Shown here: positions 11,199-22,009 of the stretch, in pieces | Position numbering within the stretch: the stretch's first letter is position 1 | Layout: each line of letters begins with the position of its first letter | From: Ampelocalamus luodianensis | Lineage: Eukaryota > Streptophyta > Magnoliopsida > Poales > Poaceae | DNA: 64,000 nt | Reading direction: 5' to 3' | NCBI GenBank assembly: GCA_036346255.1 | Contig: CM070617.1 | Span: 8,659,501 to 8,723,500, forward strand | Notes under the pieces: model-generated | Told to the model about the DNA's origin: nothing | What the model saw: only the letters and a program-made list of their open reading frames with translations | Database searches by the model: none | Made by a program: the position numbers and the translations under genes

Positions 11199-12228
11199 CT
11201 AAAACCACAAGGAGACAAGGCATGGAAGCCGAAGAGACACGAGTTAGTTACCCGGTGACACGTGCCACGTGCACAACATCCCGTCAACTGTTGCGCAGTT
11301 CGAGGGGGCACCATTATTGCCAACCACTGGCATTATGGCGCACGCCAACCAACGCGGAGTAGTAACAACAACGGCGGCCCGCGAGGTTCGAAGGAATGCC
11401 ATTACTACCAACCACCGGCATCATGGCGTGCGACACCATAATAAGGGTGGCCCGAACACCACTCGAGGGCCTGTGCAAAACAAGCTTCACTAGGCCGAAG
11501 GGGATGGTGTGCCTGGACTATTCGGGAAAATGCGCGATTTTAGCCATGACGAAGCAGGACCTCGACCGCGAGGGGCTTGTCGTAGGGGTGACCCACCGGC
11601 CTCAACGACCTGGCGAAGACCACAAGAAGGCCCCCGAGGGCCATGGGCCGTAGGCACGACTAAGGGCCCTCGGAGGGTACTAAGTACACCTTCGGGAAGG
11701 CCCCGAAGGGCATGCAAAGGCCATCAGGAGGCCCACGAGGGCCAAGAGCCGGAGGCACGACTAGGGGCTCCCGGAGGGTACCAAATACGTCTTCGGGAAG
11801 GCCCTGAAGGGCGCGCGAAGGCCACCAGAAGGCACGACTAGGGGCTCCTCGAGGTACCAAGTACGCATTCGGGAAGGCCCCGAAGGGCGCACGAGGGCCA
11901 CTAGGAGGTGCGAGTAGGGGCTCCCGGAGGGTACCGCACGTCTTCGAAGGCCCCGAAAGGCGCGACGACCACCGGGAGGCACAAGTAGGGGCTCTGAAGG
12001 GTACCAAGTATGCCTTCGGGAATGCCCCGACGAGACATGAAGGACACCGAAAGGCCCCAGGGGCCACAGGCGAAGGCACACTTCACCTCTCCTCGCCCGA
12101 AGGGTATCATGTACCTTCAAGAGGGCCAAATGGTGAGGAAGGCTATCGAGCACCACACATTTAGGGTGAGAGGCCCCGAATCGGGATCCTCGCTCGCCAC
12201 CTTGTGAGCAGAAGGGTGTCAGGGGCCT

Positions 12229-13437
12229 TGTAACATCCCAAAGTCTTTATTACAAAATAAAATAAATAAAGTTATTGTTCTTATTGGATTTTACGAAATT
12301 TGATAAAGTTTCATTGCTTCATTTGAATTTACAAGTTTTACAAGTCAAAATTTAAAATTTATTTGAATTTCTTGAAGTTTTAGTTAGTTTGACTGAAAAA
12401 TAAAAACTTATTTAATTTCTAGAATTTTTAGAGTTTTAAAAGCTTTTCCTAAGTATTGTAAAGCGAAAACAATCTATTTTACAAAATTATTAGCCAATTA
12501 TGAATTGGAACTATTTTTATTAAGTCCAAAATAAATAAGAGAATTTCGTGAATTTTCTCATAATTTTTGGTTTTATTTGCTAATTTCTAAAACTAAAATG
12601 AATTACCGTAATTATTTTAATCAATAAAGCCTTTAAAATCGCAAATCGGGTTTTGGGTCAAGCCCTAGCTTCGTCCGTTTCTCGCGACCGCCGTCGGCCC
12701 GGCTCCTACCGCGCATTCTCCTCTCTCCCTCTTCCCACTGGCCGATTTGAATCGGACGACCATCCACCTCACCACGCCACCCACATCCTCCGCACCGTCG
12801 GAACACAATCCGACGGCCCACGCCTTTCTTCCCCGTCCTTTCTTCCTCGCGCAGCCGCGCGGCACCCGCCGCCATTAACGCGCCACCGGAGCTCCTCAAT
12901 CCCGCGTTTCCCTCCTCTATTCTCACACGAATCACGCGCATTCAGTTCACCCGTCAATCCCGCACCCGGTGCCGCCCTTCCCCTTTCCTTTCTCGCCGGA
13001 TTTCTCAATCTCCGCCGTAGATGCCGTGCGACCTTCTTGCACCCTACGTCGCTCCACTCCTCCCCGACCACTATATAAGTGCGCCTCGGGAGCCCCTCTT
13101 CCACCCCACCTCAATGCCCCAAAACCCCTAGTCTTTGCTCCTCTCCTCCGCCTGAATTTGGAGTTTTTCGACACGCCACCGAAGCTTGGCCATCATCTTC
13201 TCCGGCGTCATCGAGTCCGCTCTCGCCACCTCGACCCCTCTTCGACATCGCGCGGCGCTGCTAGCCCATGCGCGCCCACTCGCCCAAGGGTCACGAGCTC
13301 GTCGCCGACAACAACCGTGCAAAGACCGCCGCTTCCTCGCCGATTCCGCCACCGCCGCCGTCCTCGTGCTAAGTAAGGTACCGCTAGATTCGCAATAGCC
13401 ATATCTACACGCTGTACCACCCATCGCCGGCGAACCA
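12229..13437 (+). repeat. Truncated TGTAACATCCC-type LTR
   Basis: Matches the first about 1.23 kb of the solo LTR at 18257-21638, including the TATA box at 13071-13080. It sits at the same site in the host LTR (after GGGGCC..T) and is cut off where the duplication unit ends. Confidence 0.8.
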
Positions 13438-13786
13438 AATAAATCTCCAAAAATTCTGCAAGGCTCTGTTTTAATGTTTGACTAAGAGTCAAACAGTTTG
13501 ATCGCCTAAAAATATTCAAACAATTTCTAAAATTGTGAAATTTTTCAGAGGGTCACATACCATCACGAGACTTAGGAAAAATATTTCCAGGGGATGGTCA
13601 TAAGATTTGACAAGATTGTTTTTGGAATGCCAAGATTTGGATCAACTAGACTTGTGATATTGTATTTCCATAATTCCTTGTACAAGAATTGATTGGCCCA
13701 AAAGGAAATACATGCTGTAAGAAAAAGTTTTAATTTCTACTGATTTTCTTACATTTGAAACACAAGCCCAAAATTGGGATGTTACA
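13438..13786 (-). repeat. Filler DNA at the duplication junction (inverted LTR end)
   Basis: 349 bp absent from unit 2. Its right end reads GGGATGTTACA, so on the minus strand it starts TGTAACATCCCAATTTTGGG like an LTR 5' end. It is a different LTR family from 12229-13437. Confidence 0.65.
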
Positions 13787-13919
13787 TGAGGATCCCCTGG
13801 TCCCCCTCATGGTAATCGGGGTCCTCCTTTCTCTACTGTCTAGTCCTATTGCTACGACAGTTTGGGCCGTCCGTGGGGAACGACAAGAGAGTCACGAAAC
13901 ATAGTCCTGGAGCGCCGGT

Positions 13920-15650
13920 ATGGCCCCTCGAAAGAGGAGCACACCCAAGGTCTCAGCGACGGAAGCGACCGCGGCGGCTGCTGCTCCCAATACCCCGAGG
14001 GCCAAGCGTAGTAGGACCTCCACAGCAATGGTGACCACTGCCGAAGCCGCGAAGGAGGAGGCCAATAACTCCACACATGGAGACATTGTCGGGAGCGACA
14101 CCAGGCCCACCGAGGCATCTCTTCCCAAAAACTACCAGGCGGGCCCACCTCCGCTCGTTGCCACAGGCGTAACTTGGGAAGCATACGAGGCCCTCCAAAA
14201 GGAGTTGGTGGACCTATGCCAGGAAATGCTGAGACTCCGATCATCGCACGAGGACAGGCCATCGAAGAGGGGCGCCCCTTCGGCACTACCAGCGGCACCA
14301 CCGGGACCACTGCTCTAGGAGGACCCGAATTCCCTGTTGAGTGCAGGATTGGAGGCGGTCCGTTGGTTGACGGGCTTCAAAATGCCGGACATCAAGCCAT
14401 ATGAGGGAACACGGACCCCTCGGAATTCCTCCGGATATACGAAACTGCCATCGAGGCGACTGGGGGAGACGACACCACAAAGGCAAAAGGCATCACCCTC
14501 ACACTCAGAGGGGTGGCGCTAACTTGGTTTTTCGCTATCCCCTCAGTCCATATACGTGTGGGAACAGCTGCAGGACCTCGTGCGCAATAACTTCAAAGGA
14601 AACTAAGCCGAATCCAAGGACGCGGGGCACCTGTTCGCAATAAAACAAGCTCTGGGCGTGTCCTTGTGTAGCTTCTTCAAAAAGTTCGTGGAGGTCAAGT
14701 GTCAGGTAAAAGGGGTCAATGAAACCACCATTATAAATGCGGCCACGTGCGGACTTCAAAAGGGTCCCCTGTCTGAGAGGTTGGCCTGCAAACCCGTCCG
14801 TGCTGTAGCGGAGCTCTTCGACAAGATGGAATAATACACCTGGGTTGAGGAAGACAACACCCGAAGGGTCGAGGTCTGGGAGCTGGCCTCCCCAGCGTCG
14901 CCACCATGCAGTTCACCTGGGAAGGAGGTCCCCGTGGTCCCCACCGCGGAGACGGCTACCAAACCACGGGCCAACGACTACCGTCGAAAGGGGCGGGGTG
15001 TCTACCATGTGGAGAGTGGAGGACCCCCCCGAAGGGGGAAGGCAAGGAGGCTGAGGGGTCGAGGCCGCGGGCGCAACGGGGGTTGCCAATTGGACACTAG
15101 GACCAGTGCCAGAGGCCCCCTGCTATTTTGCGACCTCCACAGCGAAGGATCGCACGCGACCAAGGATTGTTGCACCATCATGTCCATGTAGGACTACATG
15201 AACTACGGCCAGCAGCTGGCTGAACGCGAGGATGGGTGGAGGCCGGGCAACCAGTTGCCCACCCCGCCACAAAGACCTCGCATAGAGGGGTGCCATGGGG
15301 AGCACCCACAAAGGATCATCAACATGATCGCCGGAGGATCCTCGCTCGGTATGACATCGAAGAGACAGCGGCGTGCATACGCCCGAAAAATACACCACGT
15401 CGCGAGGTACCCCACCACAAGCCCACCTCGCTACGTCGAGATACCGATCACCTTCGGCCCTGAGGATGCCAGAGGCATGTACTTCCCCCACCAAGACCCC
15501 TCGTCATCTCAACTGACATCGCGGATTTCGAGGTCAGATGTGTCCTTGTGGATGGAGGAAGCTCCGCTGACCTACTCTTCGTGGACACCTTCGACAAGAT
15601 GATGATCCCCTGGGACCGCCTATCGCCCCCCAGCATACCTTTGGTAGGCT
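13920..15650 (+). pseudogene. Gypsy gag-protease relic, copy 2
   Basis: Opens MAPRKRSTPKVSATEAT, with 15 bp that are absent from copy 1. Reading through small frame changes gives GFKMPDIKPYEGT, LTLRGVALTWFFA, VWEQLQDLVRNNFKGN, a degenerate Cys/His knuckle (LLFCDLHSEGSHATKDCC, 15122-15176) and the protease signature VLVDGGSSADLLF (15541-15580). Gypsy gag forms the particle, and the aspartic protease, whose DGGS is the usual form in this group, cleaves it. A premature stop near 15190 and the lack of pol mark it as inactive. It is clearly less frameshifted than copy 1. Confidence 0.8.
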
Positions 15651-15740
15651 CGGCCTTAGGCCAAATTGACTTAGCTGTCACATTAAGTGACGACTTCACG
15701 TCACATATATAATTTTAAAAAAGAGAGTGGAGAGGAAAAT

Positions 15741-15747
15741 ATGCATA

Positions 15748-15781
<34 letters not shown>
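15741..15781. repeat. (AT)n microsatellite, copy 2
   Basis: Duplicate of the AT repeat at 9777-9829, about 12 bp shorter. It marks the same sense/antisense boundary. Confidence 0.95.
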
Positions 15782-15782
<1 letters not shown>

Positions 15783-16362
15783 CCGTTCATGTCACGCCCC
15801 AGGGTGGGAGGAACAACCTGGTAGTCCTCGGAGCCCCACCGTAAACATGCAACGGGGTGCTACCGGCAAAAGACTCCTCGAGGGGCAAGCCCGCTATTCC
15901 AAACGAGCTCGCCACCCCCTCCCTGCCCTTAGCTCTGTTGCACCCCAAGGCCCTCAGAACAGCGCTAGTTGCGGGGGACGCACGACGTTCTGCTGAAGAT
16001 GGGCTGCTCGATTGAGCGCGCGCCGCCCACTCCAGAGTCCCGTGCGACACCTGCTTCGTCGGCCTCGCTCCGTCCGCCCTCGCATAGGAAGGGCTACCCA
16101 TGCCGTTAGACCCAACAGAATGAAGGGGCATCGCAGCGATCGACCCCACGATGTCGCACTCCTCGGGCATGCAGGCCCTCCGAGAGTCGAATCACTGGGT
16201 CCGCATACGCGCAGTTCAAGTGAGGCTCGCGCACAACCAACCCGCGCTTCATGTGCTCTTCTCTAATGTAGGGGCCAAGAGCAGCTACATGGCATGGGCG
16301 GCCTCGTCAATGGGCTTACTGCAATAAGAGCAGCAGGCTCCATTAAAAAAATTAATTAAAAA

Positions 16363-17048
16363 TTAAGGGCAAAGACCCAAACCTTCACACTCAGCTACGG
16401 TGATGGTAGGAAGCCCACCCTTTGGGTCCCCAAGCTTCACACTCCAGCCCTGCACCATCTCCAAGGTGGCAGTAAGATGGATAAGCCCCCCGGTGGAGTG
16501 AAGACCGCTACCCATCGGAGAGAGATGGTAAAACCACCTTCGGGTCCAGTCGGTGTCCCACCGGTTTCGCGTCGTCGGGGCGGGTGCTTTCATCTGGCAC
16601 CGTGCCTTCGGTTGGAAGTTGACGCTGCTGAAGTTCAACATCTCGCCAGTGGTCTTCTTCTTCTTTGGCTGGTAGCGCCCGTTGTGAAGGTAAGCGAACA
16701 GGCGCCCCTCCCTGCTTGTCCTAGTGGATCGCATGATCCACTCAAAGACAGCTAGCTTGACGAGGGAGTTGTCAACTGCACCAAATCCACCCCATACAGC
16801 CGAAGGACCCGCGCGACCAGCGGCATGCATGGAATCCGGATGCCAGCATTGAAGAAGGCCACAAAGACCACAACCACGTCCAACTAAGGCGTCGGTACCA
16901 TCACCCCTCTGGGAACTCACACCTTCTCAAGGCTCTCCAGCTTCCCCTCGTCCACAAGGTCCTGGAGCACCTGCTCCATCATAGTAGACCGATCGAGGTA
17001 GCTAGTGTAGACCACGTTGTTGCCTCCCTCTTTGCTGCGCTTTGTCAT
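16363..17048 (-). pseudogene. Antisense retroelement ORF, copy 2 (putative gypsy-type transposon domain)
   Basis: ATG at 17046-17048 (MTKRSKEGGNNVVYTSYLDR). The first frame ends after about 43 codons at LEKV, and the family blocks resume in other frames: VVVFVAFFNAGIRIPC, PNSLVKLAVFEWIM, GRLFAYLHNGRYQPKKKKTT, FSSVNFQPKARC and NRWDTDWTRRWFYH. This is the plant retroelement domain that I recall as PF04195. It lies antisense between the protease relic and the 3' LTR, like the extra antisense ORFs known from Tat-lineage elements such as Grande. Its function is unknown. A minus-strand TATA box is at about 17187-17199. Confidence 0.7.
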
Positions 17049-17579
17049 ATCGTAGCTCCGAAGGTCACACCGCCCGAACCTCGAAAGTCCGACTCACAGG
17101 CTCAGAGGACACAAAGCACAAAACCACAAAGGTGGGGAGTTAGGGTTTTCAAGCGGGAGACAAAGAGAATGGCTGGGGGTCATCCCCCTTTTTATAGGCG
17201 CTAAAACCACAAGGAGACAAGGCATGGAAGCCGAAGAGACACGAGTTAGTTACCCGGTGACACGTGCCACGTGCACAACATCCCGTCAACTGTCGCGCAG
17301 TTCGAGGGGGCACCATTATTGCCAACCACCGGCATTATGACGCACGCCAACCAACGCGGAGTAGTAACAACAACGGCGGCCCGCGAGGTTCGAAGGAATG
17401 CCATTACTACCAACCACCGGCATCATGGCGTGCGACACCATAATAAGGGTGGCCCGAACACCACTCGAGGGCCTGTGCAAAACAAGCTTCACTAGGCCGA
17501 AGGGGATGGTGTGCCTGGACTATTCGGGAAAATGCGCGATTTTAGCCATGACGAAGCAGGACCTCGACCGCGAGGGGCT

Positions 17580-20500
17580 TGTCGTAGGGGTGACCCACCG
17601 GCCTCAACGACCTGGCGAAGACCACAAGAAGGCCCCCGAGGGCCATGGGCCGTAGGCACGACTAAGGGCCCTCGGAGGGTACTAAGTACACCTTCGGGAA
17701 GGCCCCGAAGGGCATGCAAAGGCCACCAGGAGGCCCACGAGGGCCAAGAGCCGGAGGCACGACTAGGGGCTCCCGGAGGGTACCAAATACGTCTTCGGGA
17801 AGGCCCTGAAGGGCGCGCGAAGGCCACCAGAAGGCACGACTAGGGGCTCCTCGAGGGTACCAAGTACGCATTCGGGAAGGCCCCGAAGGGCGCACGAGGG
17901 CCACTAGGAGGTGCGAGTAGGGGCTCCCGGAGGGTACCAAGTACGTCTTCGGGAAGGCCCCGAAGGGTGCGCGACGGCCACCAGGAGGCACAAGTAGGGG
18001 CTCCTGAAGGGTACCAAGTATGCCTTCGGGAATGCCCTGACGGAGACATGAAGGACACCGAAAGGCCCCCGAGGGCCACAGGCAGAAGGCACACTTCACC
18101 TCCTCCTCGCCCGAAGGGTATCATGTGTACCTTCAAGAGGGCCAAATGGTGAGGGAAGGCTATCGAGCACCACACATTTAGGAGTGAGGAGGCCCCCGGG
18201 AATCCGGGATCCCTGCTCGGCCACCTTGTGAGCACCGAAGGGTGTCCGGGGCCCCTTGTAACATCCCAAAGTGCTGTTACCAAAATAAAATAAATAAAGT
18301 TATTGTTCTTATTGGATTTTCTGAAATTTGATAAAGTTTCATTGCTTCATTTGAATTTCTGAAGTTTTACAAGTCAAAATTTAAAATTTATTTGAATTTC
18401 TTGAAGTTTTAGTTAGTTTGACCTGAAAAATAAAAACTTATTTAATTTCTAGAATTTTTTAGAGTTTTAAAAGCTTTTTCCTAAGTATTGTAAAGCGAAA
18501 ACAATCTATTTTACAAAATTATTAGCCAATTATGAATTGGAACTATTTTTATTAAGTCCAAAATAAATAAGAGAATTTCTGTGAATTTTCTCATAATTTT
18601 TTGGTTTTATTTGCTAATTTCTAAAACTAAAATGAATTACCAGAATTATTTTAATCAATAAAGCCTTTAAAAATCGCAAATCAGGTTTTGGGCCGAAGCC
18701 CTAGCTTCGGTCCGTTTCCTCGCGTGCACGGCCCGTCTGGCCCAGCTCCTACAGCGCATTCTCCTCTCTCCCTCTTCCCACTGGCCGATTTGAATCGGAC
18801 GACCATCCACCTCACCACGCCACCCACATCCTCCGCACCGTCGGAACACAATCCGACGGCCCACGCCTTTCTTCCCCGTCCTTTCTTCCTCGCGCAGCCG
18901 CGCCGCACCCGCCGCCATTAACGCGCCACCGGAGCTCCTCAATCCCGCGTTTCCCTCCTCTATTCTCACACGAATCACGCGCATTCAGTTCACCCGTCAA
19001 TCCCGCACCCGGTGCCGCCCTTCCCCTTTCCTTTCTCGCCGGATTTCTCAATCTCCGCCGTAGATGCCGTGCGACCTTCTTGCACCCTACGTCGCTCCAC
19101 TCCTCCCCGACCACTATATAAGTGCGCCTCGGGAGCCCCTCTTCCACCCCACCTCAATGCCCCAAAACCCCTAGTCTTTGCTCCTCTCCTCCGCCTGAAT
19201 TTGGAGTTTTTCGACACGCCACCGAAGCTTGGCCATCATCTTCTCCGGCGTCATCGAGTCTGCTCTGGCCACCTCGACCCCCTCTTCGACATCGCCGCGA
19301 CGCCTGCTAGCCCATGCGCGCACCCACTCGGCCCAAGGGTCACCGAGCTCGTCGCCGACAACAACCGTGCAGCACCGCCGCTTCCTCGCCGATTCCGGCC
19401 ACCGCCGTCGTCCTCTCGTGCTAAGTAAGGTACCGCTAGATTCGCAATAGCCATATCTACACGCCTGTACCACCCATCGCCGGCGAACCACCACTGCTCG
19501 CCGTTGTCGGGCGAACCCGAGAGAATTGCCGCTGGCAAGTCACCGTGTCCCTGCCACGCACGCGCCACCTCACCTCGCCTATGTGGCATGCCCGCGTGTC
19601 ACCAACGTGGCACGGTCCACCCCCCTCAGACCAAAACCAATAAACCCAGTCCACCATACATCAAATCACTGACGTGTGGGTCCCACATGTTAGGGTTTTC
19701 TTTTATTTCTTTAATTCTGAAAATCCAAAGGCTGATGTCAGCATTGCGTCATAAAATTCCTTTTTTAGTACAAAAATAAATCCATAAATCTGATTTTCAT
19801 CAATTTATGTAATTTCAAACTTCTAAAGCTCATATTTTTTACATCCGAACTCCGATTGAGTCCATTCAAATTTCTAAATTTGTCTAAATTCAAGATCTAG
19901 CTAACTAAACCAGAATTATTTAATTTGGAATTCATTTGAATTTTATTTGTATTTGGCTTATTTCGTGATTAGATTTCGACGACTTCGGAGAGTCAGATTT
20001 CGACGCCGTTTGAAGAGCTCATAAGAGGATTGATTTGGACTATATGATCATCGTGATTCTACACTTGGACTACCTGGAGAAAGTACTTGTGAGTACTAGG
20101 TGATCTGTTAAGGAAAACAACACCACCTCATCAAGTAAGGCAAGTTATACCATTGATCATATTGATCTCATTATTTCAAATTATCTATAATATGTTTTAA
20201 ATTATTACTGCATGTATATGTTTATACAATTATTTTAATTCTCTGTTTTAATTGCCCAATTATTCCCATATTCCTTGTATAGCCAATTTGAATGTTGAAC
20301 GTGAATACCTTGTTACCGTTAGGCAAAAGATACTAAGATTAATCATATGCTTAGCCAATGCTTAGATCAAATCTTGTATTTGGGAAGTTTTTAGCCAAAT
20401 CTTACACATTTGATTTAAATTAGCTCTATGGTATTGTTTTACCATAAAAGGTTTATAAAATGCGTTTACTCGGAAAATAAAATAAAAATGGGTTTGGACT

Positions 20501-22009
20501 TGGGCAAGATGGAAGATTGGTGGGTGCAGGTTTATGCACAGGCTTAATCTATTAGGGTTAAGGCCCAGGGTTTTATTTGGAAGACGTCCAAGTCAGTTAA
20601 GAACCGGTCTTCGAGCGCATGATGCTACGCCTTACCGTACTACCACAAGTCTGGTGTGGGACAGATTTGGCTAAATAATTTGTGATGTCTTAGTGTCATT
20701 TGTGCTATATTGTTGGTGTAGGTGTTGGTTAGACAGTAGTCCCACCTGGCGCAAGAGGGGGCTCCCGGAGGATGGTTAGTCCAATGACAGCGAAACCTTA
20801 GCGGACATAAATACATTAAGATAGGATATTGTAAAGGCCTCATGATAATCACTTAGTCGCACACCTATAGAAGTGTGTGATGCGGATAGTACAAGTTGAT
20901 TATCTCTTGTGGGTAAAGTTGTACAACCTCTGTAGAGTGTAAAACTATTCGAATAGCCGTGTCCACGGTTACGGATATGCTAGCAGAAATACTCAAAGTT
21001 AGACTTTGGTTTTGGATTTCAAAAATGTTTTGTAAAACAGTTTATAACATGGATGGGTGTCCATGAGAGAAGTTATGGGTTGAAGACCCGGGTTGGTGCC
21101 CATGTTTAAGTTAGTGTTTGGTTGGTGCCTACACTAGCTTTATTACTTCAGTTAAAACTCAATTTTAGATATTATAAAACTTGAGCTTTTGAACTTAGCA
21201 TGGTATTTAATGTCAAATGCTGTTTTGCATAAATAACCCTATAAGCCTTCCTATTGTTACATCCGTGTATGCATGTCATTCTGTTATTTGACGGGTGTAA
21301 CTTGCGAGCACGGTAGTTGTACTCATACTTGCTTTATGCAAACAAAATTTCAGAGGAGAAGAACTTTGCTACCGATGTGGATCTCGATGACTAGGCCGCT
21401 TCCCCAGTCGATTGCCTGTGGCGAATTAACTGGACCCTACTACATCTTCGTCTTCCGCTGTGTTTATTTTAATGTTGGCCTGTAAGCCTCCTTTGTAATG
21501 AACTCTGTTGGTATTTACTAATAAAGTTGTGATATAATTTTGTTACCATATTTGTTTACTGTGTAAACTAGCCACTGATCATGGGACTAGTTCAGAAATG
21601 CACAGATGATTCGGGAGAATTAATTCCCGGGTCTGACACCCCTCGACTCGGGGGTACCCCGCACGGTGTGAAGGGAGGGGAGTACTGGTAGATCGTGCGT
21701 ACCAACCGGATGGGCCAGGACCAGAAGGACCCACCATAAACTGAAGGCTACACGTAGGGGAAGAAAAAAAAACCCTGCGGCCTATACAGGCATAGGGTCT
21801 TTTTAGGGGTAAAACTGTAATCTCGCGTTCCTTGGTCAAAATGCTATAAATAGCCACCTCTCCTATGTAATCAAGTAAGACTTTTTTAAGGCAATTAACA
21901 CACATTAAACTCTCTTGGCATCAGTCCCCTCTTTCGAGGATCCCTTGATCCCCTCATGGTAATTGGGGTCCTCATTTCTCTACTGTCTTCTGGTCTTATT
22001 GCTGCAACA
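17580..22009 (+). repeat. 3' LTR of the composite element, interrupted by a solo LTR
   Basis: LTR sequence is at 17580-18256 and 21639-22009. It contains the minisatellite (about 17610-18130) and the TATA box at 21844-21853, and ends CTGCAACA. The interruption is the TSD-flanked solo LTR at 18257-21638. Confidence 0.85.
18257..21638 (+). mobile_element. Solo LTR (TGTAACATCCC...GGTCTGACA) with TSD CCCCT
   Basis: 3,382 bp. It is flanked by perfect 5-bp direct repeats CCCCT at 18252-18256 and 21639-21643, so it is a bona fide solo LTR left by recombination of a complete element. TATA box (ACTATATAAG) at about 19112-19121. It is related to the LTRs at 38423-50601 and, inverted, at 39432-43029 and 44708-48300. 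Confidence 0.9.

Larger units (their letters stand above)
7883..13437 (+). repeat. Tandem duplication, unit 1
   Basis: 5,555 bp that aligns end to end with 13787-19490. It starts TGAGGATCCCCTGG inside the 5' LTR and ends CGGCGAACCA inside the nested TGTAACATCCC-type LTR. It is about 149 bp shorter than unit 2, mainly because of many 1-3-bp gaps at CAG, CTG, CC and GG sites. Confidence 0.85.
11579..13859 (+). repeat. Middle LTR, interrupted
   Basis: LTR sequence occupies 11579-12228 and resumes at 13787-13859. In between lie 12229-13437 (5' part of a TGTAACATCCC-type LTR) and 13438-13786 (foreign filler). Relative to the intact 5' LTR, the segment equivalent to about 7617-7882 is missing. The gap is explained by the duplication breakpoint rather than by a simple insertion. 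Confidence 0.75.
13787..19490 (+). repeat. Tandem duplication, unit 2
   Basis: 5,704 bp, colinear with 7883-13437, covering the LTR end, internal region, next LTR and the first 1.2 kb of the nested solo LTR. After 19490 the nested LTR continues, while unit 1 switches to the filler. Confidence 0.85.
7021..22009 (+). mobile_element. Composite Ty3/Gypsy element, LTR-internal-LTR-internal-LTR, with nested solo LTR
   Basis: All LTR copies start TGTCGTAGGGGT. They end ACGACA (7955 and 13859) or CAACA (22009), and are followed by a GTTTGGGCCGTCCGTGGGG-type leader where internal DNA follows. Internal regions (7956-11578 and 13860-17579) encode gag and a protease relic in sense, then an antisense ORF. 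No reverse transcriptase or integrase is seen, so the element is non-autonomous or deleted. The antisense ORF and the DGGSSADLLF protease suggest the Tat lineage of Gypsy (inference). The outer 5-bp flanks are GTAAA at 7016-7020 and ATAAA after 22009, a 4/5 match that is probably a worn TSD. The layout comes from a tandem duplication described separately. Confidence 0.8.

Noticed and set aside
12633..13424. Frames in the GC-rich part of the TGTAACATCCC LTR (also 18667-19589)
   Set aside because: Non-coding LTR leader; frames are not kept between copies.
12229..13786. A DNA transposon with inverted ends TGTAACATCCC...GGGATGTTACA
   Set aside because: The left 1.2 kb is the 5' part of a known local LTR (18257-21638) and the right 349 bp is a different LTR end, so the inverted ends come from two LTRs meeting head to head.
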